From contig CALLNA010000057.1 in NCBI GenBank assembly GCA_938005655.1, forward strand, positions 1 to 23,519: a stretch of DNA of 23,519 bases, in the 5' to 3' direction. Shown in pieces: positions 14,800 to 23,150 of this stretch; positions within the stretch are counted from its first letter, which is position 1; each line of letters opens with the position of its first letter. This DNA comes from an uncultured Novosphingobium sp. (GTDB lineage Bacteria; Pseudomonadota; Alphaproteobacteria; Sphingomonadales; Sphingomonadaceae). The notes under the pieces are model-generated. The model searched no databases. It worked only from the letters and a program-made list of their open reading frames with translations, and was not told where the DNA came from. Made by a program: the position numbers and the translations under genes.

Positions 14800-17139
14800 A
14801 TGCCATCTCGCGGCACGATGGCCAGGATCGACGCTTTGGGACGGAGGCTCGGGGGAGCGAAGCGTCAGGTGCGCCTGCGGCTGATCCTCTGCGTTCTCGG
14901 CCTCACCATGGTCGCCTTCGCGGCGACGCTGGTCGTCACCTTCCGTCAGTCCATGGCCTATGTCGACGAGCTCGACCGGGCCAACGACCGCAAGCTGGTC
15001 GCCAACTTCGTCGAGCGCGCCGGGACCGGCTCGATCGCCCAGCAGAAGGTCCAGCTCACCTGGGACGAGAGCTTCAAGGCCACGGTCCTGCGCCGCGACA
15101 TCGTCTGGGCCGACCGCAACATCGGCCAGGTGATGTGGTCGAACTTCAACTACGACCACATGTTCCTGCTCTCGCCCGAGGGCGACCTGATCCGCGCCTG
15201 GAACGAGGGCCAGCCGGCCGGCGGCGAGGACTTCGCGCCGCTGCGGGCCCAGGTCCGGGCGGGCCTGGCCGAGATCGAGCGGGGCGGCCATATCCTGGGG
15301 CGGCCGGCCGAGTTCCGCCGGATCGGCGACACCACTTGGCCGTTCGACGCCGCCGGGGCGCCGCTGCCGCGCTGGACCTCGATGCTCGTCGACTATCAGG
15401 GCAAGCCCGGCCTGCTGACGATCTCCTCGATCCTGCCGGACCGGGACTACGGCCTGCTCAAGGCGCGGCCCGGCAACCTCGTCTCGATCCGCTTCTTCGA
15501 CGCCGGGTTCCTCGCCCGCGTGAGCCGGGGCCTGCTGCTCGACGACATGCGCTTCAGCGCCAGTCCCCCGCCGGACGACGATGGGCTCAATTCCTTCGCG
15601 ATCGTCGGCTCGCAGGGCGAGCGGCTGGGCTGGCTGGTGTGGAAATCGGTCCCGCGCAGCGCGCTGGTGCGGGCGCGGGTCGTGCCGCTGTTCGTGGTCT
15701 TCCTGCTGTGCATGGTGGCGATGCTGGCCGGCGCGGTGGCGGTCATCCGCGCCCTGCTGACCACCACGCGCGAGCTTCGCGCCAGCGAGACCCAGGCCCA
15801 CCACAACGCCCTGCACGACGCCATGACCGGCCTGCCCAACCGCGCCCAGTTCCTCCAGAAGCTCAAGGAGAAGCTGGAGCGGCGGGCCGTGAGGGGCGGG
15901 GACGAGGACGACCTGGTCATCGTCGCCTATTTCGACCTCGACCACTTCAAGATGATCAACGACACCCTGGGCCACCACGTCGGCGACGAGTTGATCTGCC
16001 AGGTCGCCCAGCGTGTCCGCGACCGCCTCGGTGACGGCGACGTCCTGGCGCGGCTCGGCGGCGACGAGTTCGTGCTGCTGCGCTCGGCCCGGCGCAGCTC
16101 GCCGTCCGCGCGCGAGCTGGGCGCCGACATCGTCCGCCTGTGCAGCGAGCCGTTCCAGGTCTTCGGCCATTCGATCACCGTCTCGGCCTCCTGCGGGATA
16201 AGCTGGGCGCCCGACCACAGCACCGATCCCGGCGAGCTGTTGCGCAACGCCGACATCGCGCTCTACCGGGCCAAGCACCGCGGCCGGGGGCGCTGGCGCG
16301 CCTTCACCCCGGAGATGGAGGATTCGGTGCGCTGGCGGCACGAGCTGGAGAGCGAGCTGCGCGAGGCGGTCGAGCAGGACCAGCTCCACATGGTCTATCA
16401 GCCGATCGTCGCGATCGACAGCGGCCGGATCGTCTCCTGCGAGGCCCTGCTGCGCTGGAGCCACCCGCAGCGCGGCGAGATCGGGCCGGGGGTCTTCGTG
16501 CCGGTCGCCGAGCAGAGCGGGCTGATGGAGGTGCTGGGCGCCTGGGTGATCGGCCGGGTCTTTGCCGACAGCCGCGGCTGGGCGGGGCCGGGCGTCTCGA
16601 TCAACCTCTCGCCGCTCCAGCTCATGTCGCGCGGCTTCATCGCCCAGCTGCGCGGCCTCGTCGAGCGCCACGGGATCGACCCGCGCCGCTACACCTTCGA
16701 GGTGACGGAGGGCATCCTGCTCGACCGCAGCGACCGCGTGCTCGCCGTCCTGGCGGAGCTGCGGACGATGGGCTTCAGCGTGGTGCTCGACGATTTCGGC
16801 ATCGGCTTCTCCAGCCTCGGCTACCTGCGGACCTTCAAGTTCGACGGGATCAAGGTCGACCGCCTGTTCGTCCAGAACATCGAGAACGACCTCGACGGCC
16901 ACGCCATCCTCCGCGCGATCTCGGCGCTGGGGCGCGACCTCCAGATGAAGATCGTCGCCGAGGGGGTCGAGACCGCGCTCCAGCGCGACCTCGTCCGCGC
17001 CGCGGGCTGCGACCTCATCCAGGGGCACTACTACTGGCGCGCGCTCGACGTCGCCACGCTGGAGCGGGCGCTCGCGGACGGGACCGGCGAGAGCGAGGCC
17101 GGCGAAGGCGGAGCCGGCCGCATGGCCTGGGCCGGCTGA
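14800..17139 (+). CDS. Membrane-bound CHASE4-GGDEF-EAL protein (c-di-GMP synthesis/degradation)
   Basis: 779 residues. A membrane segment at about 26-47 is followed by a periplasmic sensor of about 240 residues whose TWDESFKATVLRRD...NIGQVMWSNFNYDHMFLL region resembles CHASE4, then a second membrane span at about 292-320. The GGDEF domain (about 330-500) has an intact RLGGDEF active site (420-424) with FDLDHFKMINDTLGH upstream; the RxxD inhibitory site expected at 411-414 reads GDGD, so product inhibition there is unlikely. The EAL domain (about 515-765) keeps E548-A-L, INLSP, FEVTEG, D664-D-F-G, K685-V-D and AEGVET, so phosphodiesterase activity looks possible. The closing QGHYYWRALD departs from the usual QG-Y-F-xP form. 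ATG 14800 is used; ATG 14818 is an equal alternative, since neither has a clear ribosome site. Net direction of activity is not predictable. Confidence 0.92.
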   Translation: MPSRGTMARIDALGRRLGGAKRQVRLRLILCVLGLTMVAFAATLVVTFRQSMAYVDELDRANDRKLVANFVERAGTGSIAQQKVQLTWDESFKATVLRRDIVWADRNIGQVMWSNFNYDHMFLLSPEGDLIRAWNEGQPAGGEDFAPLRAQVRAGLAEIERGGHILGRPAEFRRIGDTTWPFDAAGAPLPRWTSMLVDYQGKPGLLTISSILPDRDYGLLKARPGNLVSIRFFDAGFLARVSRGLLLDDMRFSASPPPDDDGLNSFAIVGSQGERLGWLVWKSVPRSALVRARVVPLFVVFLLCMVAMLAGAVAVIRALLTTTRELRASETQAHHNALHDAMTGLPNRAQFLQKLKEKLERRAVRGGDEDDLVIVAYFDLDHFKMINDTLGHHVGDELICQVAQRVRDRLGDGDVLARLGGDEFVLLRSARRSSPSARELGADIVRLCSEPFQVFGHSITVSASCGISWAPDHSTDPGELLRNADIALYRAKHRGRGRWRAFTPEMEDSVRWRHELESELREAVEQDQLHMVYQPIVAIDSGRIVSCEALLRWSHPQRGEIGPGVFVPVAEQSGLMEVLGAWVIGRVFADSRGWAGPGVSINLSPLQLMSRGFIAQLRGLVERHGIDPRRYTFEVTEGILLDRSDRVLAVLAELRTMGFSVVLDDFGIGFSSLGYLRTFKFDGIKVDRLFVQNIENDLDGHAILRAISALGRDLQMKIVAEGVETALQRDLVRAAGCDLIQGHYYWRALDVATLERALADGTGESEAGEGGAGRMAWAG

Positions 17140-17165
17140 CCCTCGCTCCGGCGCCGCGCGCAACG

Positions 17166-17194
17166 AAAAAGGCGCCCGGGTTGCCCCGGACGCC
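17166..17194 (-). terminator. Intrinsic terminator of glnA
   Basis: On the minus strand, 17194-17185 pairs with 17180-17171 as a 10-bp GC-rich stem with one G-U wobble, closed by a GCAA tetraloop (17184-17181) and followed by five T (17170-17166). It begins 24 bases after the glnA stop. This is the best intrinsic terminator in the window. Because the GGDEF-EAL gene converges here, it may also limit read-through into that gene. Confidence 0.88.
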
Positions 17195-17217
17195 CTGTTC
17201 GCTCGGTAAGGGTGAGC

Positions 17218-18627
17218 TTACCAGCTGTAGTACATGTCGAACTCGACCGCCGAGGGCGTGGTTTCCCAGCGCATCACCTCGGGCCACTTCATCTCGAGGT
17301 AGGCGTCGATCTGGTCCTTTGTGAACACGCCGCCCTGGATCAGGAAGTCGTGATCGGCGGCCAGGCTGTCGAGCGCCTCGCGCAGCGAGCCGCAGACGGT
17401 CGGCACTTCGGCCAGCTCGGCCGGCGGCAGGTCGTAGAGGTTCTTGTCCATCGCCTCGCCCGGATGGATCCGGTTCTTGATCCCGTCGAGCCCGGCCATC
17501 AGCAGCGCCGCGTAGCACAGGTAGGGGTTGGCCATGGCATCGGGGAAGCGGAACTCGACGCGCTTCGCCTTCTCGCCCGAGCCGTAGGGGATGCGGCACG
17601 AGGCCGAGCGGTTGCGGGCCGAATAGGCGAGCAGCACCGGCGCCTCGTAGCCCGGCACCAGGCGCTTGTAGCTGTTGGTGGTCGGGTTGGTGAAGGCGTT
17701 GAGCGCCTTGGCGTGCTTGATGACGCCGCCGATGAAGTAGAGGCACATGTCCGACAGGCCGGCATAGCCGTTGCCGGCGAACAGCGGCTTGCCGCCGTCC
17801 CAGATCGAGATATGGGTGTGCATCCCCGAGCCGTTGTCCTTCATGATCGGCTTGGGCATGAAGGTCGCCGTCTTGCCATAGGCCTGGGCGACCTGCTGCA
17901 CGACGTACTTGTAGACCTGCATCCGGTCGGCGGTCTGGACCAGGGTGCCGAAGGTCAGGCCCAGCTCGTGCTGGGCGGCGGCGACCTCGTGGTGGTGCTT
18001 GTCGCAGGGCAGGCCCATCTCGATCATGGTCGAGACCATCTCGCCGCGGATGTCGACGCAGCTGTCGATCGGCGCGACCGGGAAGTAGCCGCCCTTGGCG
18101 CGCGGCCGGTGGGCGAGGTTGCCGCCCTCGTATTCCTTGCTCGAGTTGGTCGGCAGCTCGATGTCGTCGATCTTGAAGCCGTTGCCGTCGTAGCCGTCGT
18201 AGAAGCGGACGTCGTCGAAGATGAAGAACTCGGCTTCCGGGCCGACATAGACGGTGTCGCCCACGCCGCTCGACTTGACGAAGGCCTCGGCGCGCTTGGC
18301 GGTCGAGCGCGGATCGCGGGCATAGAGCTCGCCGGTCGAGGGCTCGACCACGTCGCAGCAGATGATCATCATCGGCGTCGCGCTGAACGGGTCGATATAG
18401 ACCGCGTCGAGGTCGGGCTTGAGGATCATGTCGGACTCGTTGATCGCCTTCCAGCCCTCGATCGACGAGCCGTCGAACATCAGGCCGTCTTCCAGCTCAT
18501 CCTCGCCGATCACCGAGGCGACCATGGTCAGGTGCTGCCACTTGCCCTTGGGATCGGTGAAGCGCAGGTCGATCCACTCGATCTCCTCGTCCTTGACGCG
18601 CTTGAGGATGTCAGTTGCCTTGCTCAT
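17218..18627 (-). CDS. glnA: Glutamine synthetase type I
   Basis: 469 residues, the standard length of dodecameric GSI, which makes glutamine from glutamate, ammonia and ATP. Visible signatures are FDGSSIEGW (51-59), the metal-binding VGPEAEFFIF region (128-137), KPIMKDNGSGMHTHIS (259-274), NSYKRLVPGYEAPV (318-331) and RVEFRFPDAMANPYL (356-370). The adenylylation tyrosine is Tyr398 in KNLYDLPP, so activity is expected to be controlled by GlnE in response to the PII protein encoded just upstream. An AAGGA ribosome site lies six bases before the ATG (18634-18638). The gap to glnB is 88 bases on the same strand, and a strong terminator follows. The sigma-54-like promoter before glnB would give nitrogen-regulated expression of both genes. 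Confidence 0.98.
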   Translation of the reverse strand: MSKATDILKRVKDEEIEWIDLRFTDPKGKWQHLTMVASVIGEDELEDGLMFDGSSIEGWKAINESDMILKPDLDAVYIDPFSATPMMIICCDVVEPSTGELYARDPRSTAKRAEAFVKSSGVGDTVYVGPEAEFFIFDDVRFYDGYDGNGFKIDDIELPTNSSKEYEGGNLAHRPRAKGGYFPVAPIDSCVDIRGEMVSTMIEMGLPCDKHHHEVAAAQHELGLTFGTLVQTADRMQVYKYVVQQVAQAYGKTATFMPKPIMKDNGSGMHTHISIWDGGKPLFAGNGYAGLSDMCLYFIGGVIKHAKALNAFTNPTTNSYKRLVPGYEAPVLLAYSARNRSASCRIPYGSGEKAKRVEFRFPDAMANPYLCYAALLMAGLDGIKNRIHPGEAMDKNLYDLPPAELAEVPTVCGSLREALDSLAADHDFLIQGGVFTKDQIDAYLEMKWPEVMRWETTPSAVEFDMYYSW

Positions 18628-18715
18628 GTCTGGTCCTTCTTTCCCGCCATCCCGGTTGAGCCCAGGATCGGCGAAGCCTTGATGAAATGGGTTTGCGGGT
18701 GAGGGCTGGCGACGG

Positions 18716-19054
18716 TCAGATCGCGTCGTCGTTGCGCTCTCCGGTGCGGATGCGCAGCGCGGTCTCGATCGGGATCACGAAGATCTTGCCGTCGCCGATC
18801 CGGCCGGTCTGGGCCGCGGCGGCGATCGCCTCGACCACGCGCTCGGCTAGGTCGTCGGAGACCACGACCTCCAGCTTCACCTTGGGGAGGAAGTCGACGA
18901 CGTATTCCGCGCCGCGGTAAAGCTCGGTGTGCCCCTTCTGCCGGCCGAAGCCCTTGGCCTCGGTCACGGTGATGCCGGACACGCCGACTTCGTGAAGGGC
19001 TTCCTTCACCTCGTCCAGCTTGAACGGCTTGATGATCGCCTCGATCTTCTTCAC
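18716..19054 (-). CDS. glnB: Nitrogen regulatory protein PII
   Basis: 112 residues from GTG 19054, exactly the classical PII length. PII trimers sense 2-oxoglutarate and ATP/ADP, and their uridylylation state reports nitrogen supply to NtrB and to the GlnE adenylyltransferase. Visible features: MKKIEAIIKPFKLDEVKEAL at the N-terminus, the T-loop GHTELYRGAEYVVDFLPK with the uridylylation site Tyr51, and the C-terminal TGRIGDGKIFVIPIE block (phosphate-binding B and C loops). Longer in-frame starts (up to 19171) would add a non-homologous Arg-rich stretch and overlap the promoter, so GTG 19054 is preferred; an AAGGGA run lies about ten bases upstream. Genetic linkage to glnA favours GlnB over GlnK, which usually sits with amtB. 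Confidence 0.96.
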   Translation of the reverse strand: MKKIEAIIKPFKLDEVKEALHEVGVSGITVTEAKGFGRQKGHTELYRGAEYVVDFLPKVKLEVVVSDDLAERVVEAIAAAAQTGRIGDGKIFVIPIETALRIRTGERNDDAI

Positions 19055-19148
19055 GCCAATCTGATCCCTTCGTTGCCGCCCGTCACGACATGCGGCTTGC
19101 GCCCAGCACGCCAGCGAGCCGGGTCTCCAAAGCCTCGCCAAAGTACGT

Positions 19149-19165
19149 ATCAAGAATCGTGCCAG
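19149..19165 (-). promoter_or_regulatory. Sigma-54-type (-24/-12) promoter of glnB-glnA
   Basis: Reading the minus strand, CTGGCACG (19165-19158), ATTC spacer, TTGAT (19153-19149). The consensus is YTGGCACG-N4-TTGCW; the GG (19163-19162) and the G at 19151 have the exact 10-base spacing, and only the C of the -12 GC is replaced by A. The predicted start lies roughly at 19139, leaving a leader of about 85 bases before the glnB GTG. NtrC-activated sigma-54 promoters before glnB/glnA are well known in alphaproteobacteria. No full NtrC dyad is seen upstream, only a TGCACC half-site near 19234-19239. Confidence 0.62.
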
Positions 19166-19210
19166 AGGCACCCGTCAGCCCTAGGCTAACGGCCTTGCGC
19201 GGAAAAGAGC

Positions 19211-19226
19211 AGAATCGCACGATTCT
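19211..19226. promoter_or_regulatory. Palindrome upstream of the glnB promoter
   Basis: AGAATCG (19211-19217), CA, CGATTCT (19220-19226): a perfect 7-bp dyad with a 2-base centre, 46 bases upstream of the -24 box. Each arm carries a GANTC site, and the string GCACGATTCT recurs in the sigma-54 box on the opposite strand. It could be an operator or a methylation-sensitive site; it does not match the NtrC consensus. The whole intergenic stretch 19055-19316 shows no RNA gene that I recognise. Confidence 0.45.
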
Positions 19227-19280
19227 ATCCTCGTGCACCGCCGACATGTTAGATTTGTGCCGGATGGCGGCGGGATGCTG

Positions 19281-19314
19281 CCTAATTATTGGACAGTTCT
19301 GCCCAGGAATTAGG
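19281..19314 (-). terminator. Inverted repeat after argC, possible terminator
   Basis: CCTAATT (19281-19287) and AATTAGG (19308-19314) are perfect 7-base arms. Inside them TGGaCAG and CTGcCCA (19290-19305) pair with one mismatch, giving a long interrupted hairpin that starts three bases beyond the argC stop on the minus strand. No U tract follows, so termination would be inefficient or factor-assisted. Confidence 0.45.
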
Positions 19315-19316
19315 CA

Positions 19317-20240
19317 CTACAACTGGAGGCCGGCGGTCTCGGGCAGGCCGGCCATCAGGTTGAGGCTCTGCACCGCCGCGCCGCTCGCCCCCTTGCCGAG
19401 GTTGTCGAGCACGGCGACGAGGCGGGCCTGGCTGCCGTCGGTCGAGCCGAAGACGTGGAGCGTCAGCCGGTCCGACGGGTCCTCGCGCCGGTGCATCAGC
19501 AGCTCGCCGGGGGTCTCGTCGCGCACGGTGACGACCGGGCTGTCGGCGAAGAACTCGCCGAGGCAGAGCCGCAGCACCTCGGGCGTGGCGGCCACCGGCA
19601 TGGCGGCGAGCTGGAGCGGCACCTCGACGATCATCCCACGGTGCGCGGGCACGACCGAGGGCGCGAACAGCGGGGCGAGGGTCAGGCCCGACAGCGCCTG
19701 CATCTCCGCGACATGCTTGTGGCCGAGGCCCAGTGCATAGGTGCGATAGGCGATCTCGGGATGGTCCTCGAACCGCTGGATCAGCGCCTTGCCGCCGCCG
19801 GAATAGCCGGACACGGCGTTGCAGGTATAGGGCCAGTCGGCGGGCAGCAGCCCGGCGCGGACCAGCGGCGCGACGAGGGCGATGAAGCCGGTCGGATAGC
19901 AGCCGGGATTGCTGACCCGGCTCGCGCCCGCCACGGCCTCGCGGCCGACGATCTCGGGGAAGCCGTAGGTCCAGCCCGGTGCGACGCGGTGCGCGGTCGA
20001 GGCGTCGATGATCCGCACCCTGGCGCCCTCGGCCAGGGCCACGGCCTCGCGCGCGGCGTCGTCGGGCAGGCAGAGGATCGCGAAGTCGGCGGCGTGGTAG
20101 GCATCGCGCCGGGCCTCGGCCGACTTGCGCTGCTCGTCGTCGAGCACCAGCAGCTCGAACTCGCCGCGGCCGGAGAGCCGCTCGAGGATTTCCAGGCCGG
20201 TCGTCCCGGCCGCGCCGTCGATGAAGACCTTCGCGCTCAT
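19317..20240 (-). CDS. argC: N-acetyl-gamma-glutamyl-phosphate reductase, short (type 2) form
   Basis: 307 residues; the enzyme reduces N-acetylglutamyl phosphate to the semialdehyde with NADPH in arginine synthesis. The cofactor motif is FIDGAAGTTGLEILERL (6-22) and the catalytic cysteine is C114 in SNPGCYPTGFI. NAVSGYSGGGK and LGLGHKHVAEM mark the substrate domain. The length and the GAAGTTG start fit the type-2 class, which is about 310 residues rather than 340. It overlaps the upstream SH3-like gene by four bases (ATGA at 20240-20237), so translation is coupled. No other arg genes are in the window. An inverted repeat follows the stop codon. Confidence 0.95.
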   Translation of the reverse strand: MSAKVFIDGAAGTTGLEILERLSGRGEFELLVLDDEQRKSAEARRDAYHAADFAILCLPDDAAREAVALAEGARVRIIDASTAHRVAPGWTYGFPEIVGREAVAGASRVSNPGCYPTGFIALVAPLVRAGLLPADWPYTCNAVSGYSGGGKALIQRFEDHPEIAYRTYALGLGHKHVAEMQALSGLTLAPLFAPSVVPAHRGMIVEVPLQLAAMPVAATPEVLRLCLGEFFADSPVVTVRDETPGELLMHRREDPSDRLTLHVFGSTDGSQARLVAVLDNLGKGASGAAVQSLNLMAGLPETAGLQL

Positions 20241-20608
20241 GCCGCGTCCTCCAACTGGTCGAGCGCGACATAGCCGACCAGGCTGCCGTCGCCCGACGGT
20301 TCGACCGCCTGGCCCCAGGCGATCCCGCCCGCGATGTCGAGCACGTCGAAGCGGCTGCCCGCGGCCAGCTTGGCCAGGGTTTCCGCGTCGGCCCGCCCGC
20401 CCGCGCGCAGCGCCGCGCCGGCCGTGCCGACCCGCCGCGTCAGGGGCACGGCATAGTGCGGCACGAAATAACGCCCGGCGAGCGCGATGTGCGCCAGGTC
20501 GCCGCGCACCGGAGTATGCGCGGGGTCGGCGATCTTCATCGGGCCGAGCAGGGCGAAGGTCCTGCCGTCGAGATCAATGCAGTCGGACAATGTGCGGATC
20601 GTCTCCAT
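20237..20608 (-). CDS. Orphan SH3-like domain protein resembling the N-terminus of NlpC/P60 (C40) peptidases
   Basis: 123 residues with no signal peptide or membrane span. The stretch RGDLAHIALAGRYFVPHYAVPLTRRV (about 35-60) and the following GAALRAG...LAAGSRFDVLDIAGGIAWGQAVE...GLVGYV-like pattern resemble the bacterial SH3-like domain that precedes the NlpC/P60 domain in sphingomonad peptidoglycan peptidases. Here the reading frame ends with VALDQLEDAA and no peptidase domain follows: argC begins in an overlapping frame. So this is either an independent small protein that binds peptidoglycan or a partner, or the surviving N-terminal half of a peptidase gene. The first 25 residues (METIRTLSDCIDLDGRTFALLGP) are not recognisable. 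The resemblance is from memory of the family and needs a profile search. Confidence 0.68.
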   Translation of the reverse strand: METIRTLSDCIDLDGRTFALLGPMKIADPAHTPVRGDLAHIALAGRYFVPHYAVPLTRRVGTAGAALRAGGRADAETLAKLAAGSRFDVLDIAGGIAWGQAVEPSGDGSLVGYVALDQLEDAA

Positions 20609-20632
20609 GGGAAAAGCGGGCGCTTAGACCGC

Positions 20633-20671
20633 CGCTGCCCCAGAGGCAAGGCGGGGTGCCTTGCGGCAGCG
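20633..20671 (-). terminator. Two-tier hairpin after the M17 aminopeptidase gene
   Basis: An inner stem GCAAGGC (20646-20652) with GCCTTGC (20658-20664), loop GGGGT, is enclosed by an outer stem CGCTGCC (20633-20639) with GGCAGCG (20665-20671), with a six-base bulge on one side. It lies in the 113-base gap between the aminopeptidase stop and the downstream SH3-like gene start. It is a plausible rho-independent-like or attenuating structure, but no T run is present. Confidence 0.5.
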
Positions 20672-20721
20672 TCCCGGTTTGAATTTCGGCTTCTGGGCAG
20701 GAAGTGGCCGAGGCGCTTGCG

Positions 20722-22131
<1,410 letters not shown>

Positions 22132-22187
22132 AGCTGTCTGGCTACCGGTTTATCGGTTCGTGTCGAGCGAAGATGAGGTGAGGGGCC

Positions 22188-23006
22188 ATGCGTTTTTCCG
22201 TTCTGCTGCCCGTGCTGCTGCTCGCCGCGCCCCTGGTCCTGCTGGCGGGCTGCAAGAAGGAGGCGCCCGCGCCGCAGCCCAGCGCCAGCCCGACGGTGGC
22301 GGCGAGCGCCGCCGCGACCCCGCCGCCCGCGCCCGCGGGGCAGGCGCGCAAGGTCGACGAATCGAACGACAGCTACGAGTTCGAATATGCCTATCCCGCC
22401 GCCGCCGACGCGATCCCCGCGCTCAAGGCCAGGCTCGAGGCCGACCTCGTCAAGCAGCGCGCCAAGCTGGCGACCGAGGCGCAGGAGGCCATGGCCGAGG
22501 CCAAGCAGAACGGCTATCCCTATCATCCGCACAGCTTCTCGGTCGACTGGAAGGTCGTCACCGACCTGCCGAACTGGCTCAGCCTGTCGACGATCGTCGC
22601 GACCTACGAGGGCGGGGCTCATCCCAACTACCACCACGACGCCCTGCTGTGGGACAAGGCGAAGGGCGCGCAGGTGGCCGCGCTCGACCTGTTCACCGGC
22701 AAGCAGGCGCTGTCCAGCGCGCTGCGCAAGGACTTCTGCGCCGCGCTCGACCGGCAGCGCGAGAAGAAACGGCAGGAGCCGCTCAAGCCCGGCGACATGT
22801 TCACCGACTGCCTCGATCCGCTGGACTACACGGTGATCCTCGGCTCGGCCGGGCATCAGGGCTTCGACCGGATCGGCGTGCTCGTCCCGCCCTACGAGGC
22901 GGGCCCCTATGCCGAGGGCGCCTACGAGGTGACGCTGCCGGTGACGGCGAAGATCCTGGCGCTGGTGAAGCCGGAATACCGGGCGAGCTTCGCGGCGGGG
23001 CGGTGA
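22188..23006 (+). CDS. Lipoprotein with DUF4163/DUF3298 (RsiV-like) domain
   Basis: 272 residues. A lipoprotein signal peptide ends with the lipobox LLAGC, putting the lipidated cysteine at Cys22, followed by a Pro/Ala-rich linker to about residue 52. The folded part has EFEYAYP near 64-70, the central DWKVVTDLPNWLSLSTIVATYEGGAHPNYHHDALLWD segment typical of the DUF4163-to-DUF3298 transition, and a DUF3298-like C-terminus (GFDRIGVLVPPYEAGPYAEGAYEVTLPV). Related domains occur in RsiV, where they bind lysozyme, and in many exported proteins of unknown role. A purine-rich AGGTGAGGGG sequence stands just before the ATG and is a good ribosome site. Function in this organism is unknown; a link with the GH24 lysozyme 8 kb away would be speculation. 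Confidence 0.82.
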   Translation: MRFSVLLPVLLLAAPLVLLAGCKKEAPAPQPSASPTVAASAAATPPPAPAGQARKVDESNDSYEFEYAYPAAADAIPALKARLEADLVKQRAKLATEAQEAMAEAKQNGYPYHPHSFSVDWKVVTDLPNWLSLSTIVATYEGGAHPNYHHDALLWDKAKGAQVAALDLFTGKQALSSALRKDFCAALDRQREKKRQEPLKPGDMFTDCLDPLDYTVILGSAGHQGFDRIGVLVPPYEAGPYAEGAYEVTLPVTAKILALVKPEYRASFAAGR

Positions 23007-23084
23007 GACGGGCGGGATTCCACGATTCGGGTTCATCATCCATAAATTTATAACCAATAAGGTTTCTGTAGGAAAGCGCTATCT

Positions 23085-23104
23085 GCCCGGCCTCTCTGCC
23101 GGGC
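23085..23104. repeat. GC-rich stem-loop between the lipoprotein gene and map
   Basis: GCCCGGC (23085-23091), loop CTCTCT, GCCGGGC (23098-23104). It lies 78 bases after the lipoprotein stop and 46 bases before the map start, so it could be a terminator without a T run or part of the map leader. Just upstream (23040-23075) is the most A/T-rich patch of the window, including the palindrome ATAAATTTAT (23042-23051), a likely promoter zone. Confidence 0.5.
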
Positions 23105-23122
23105 GGTCCGGCAACTGGCAAA

Positions 23123-23150
23123 ACCCCGCCGTTGCGGCTATATGCGGGGT
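23123..23150 (+). promoter_or_regulatory. Inverted repeat abutting the map start codon, may hide the ribosome site
   Basis: ACCCCGC (23123-23129) pairs perfectly with GCGGGGT (23144-23150) around a 14-base loop. The right arm is the only purine-rich stretch before the ATG at 23151 and touches it directly. If the stem forms in the mRNA, ribosome access would be reduced. The 1-base distance from GGGGT to the ATG is short for a normal Shine-Dalgarno, so the arm may not be the true ribosome site. Confidence 0.35.

Noticed and set aside
14671..17163. An 830-codon minus-strand open frame opposite the GGDEF-EAL gene
   Set aside because: Shadow of high-GC codon use in the same codon register; no motifs, biased composition, and the plus strand has intact GGDEF and EAL signatures.
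17212..18702. A 496-codon plus-strand open frame opposite glnA (and similar long frames opposite ilvA, pepA-type and argC genes)
   Set aside because: Same explanation: antisense frames in codon register with highly expressed GC-rich genes; the minus-strand glutamine synthetase is beyond doubt.
22157..22172. TTCGTGTCGAGCGAAG before the lipoprotein gene, reminiscent of a dispersed sphingomonad palindrome
   Set aside because: Only one arm is present here and the second is not found, so I cannot support a repeat from this window alone.
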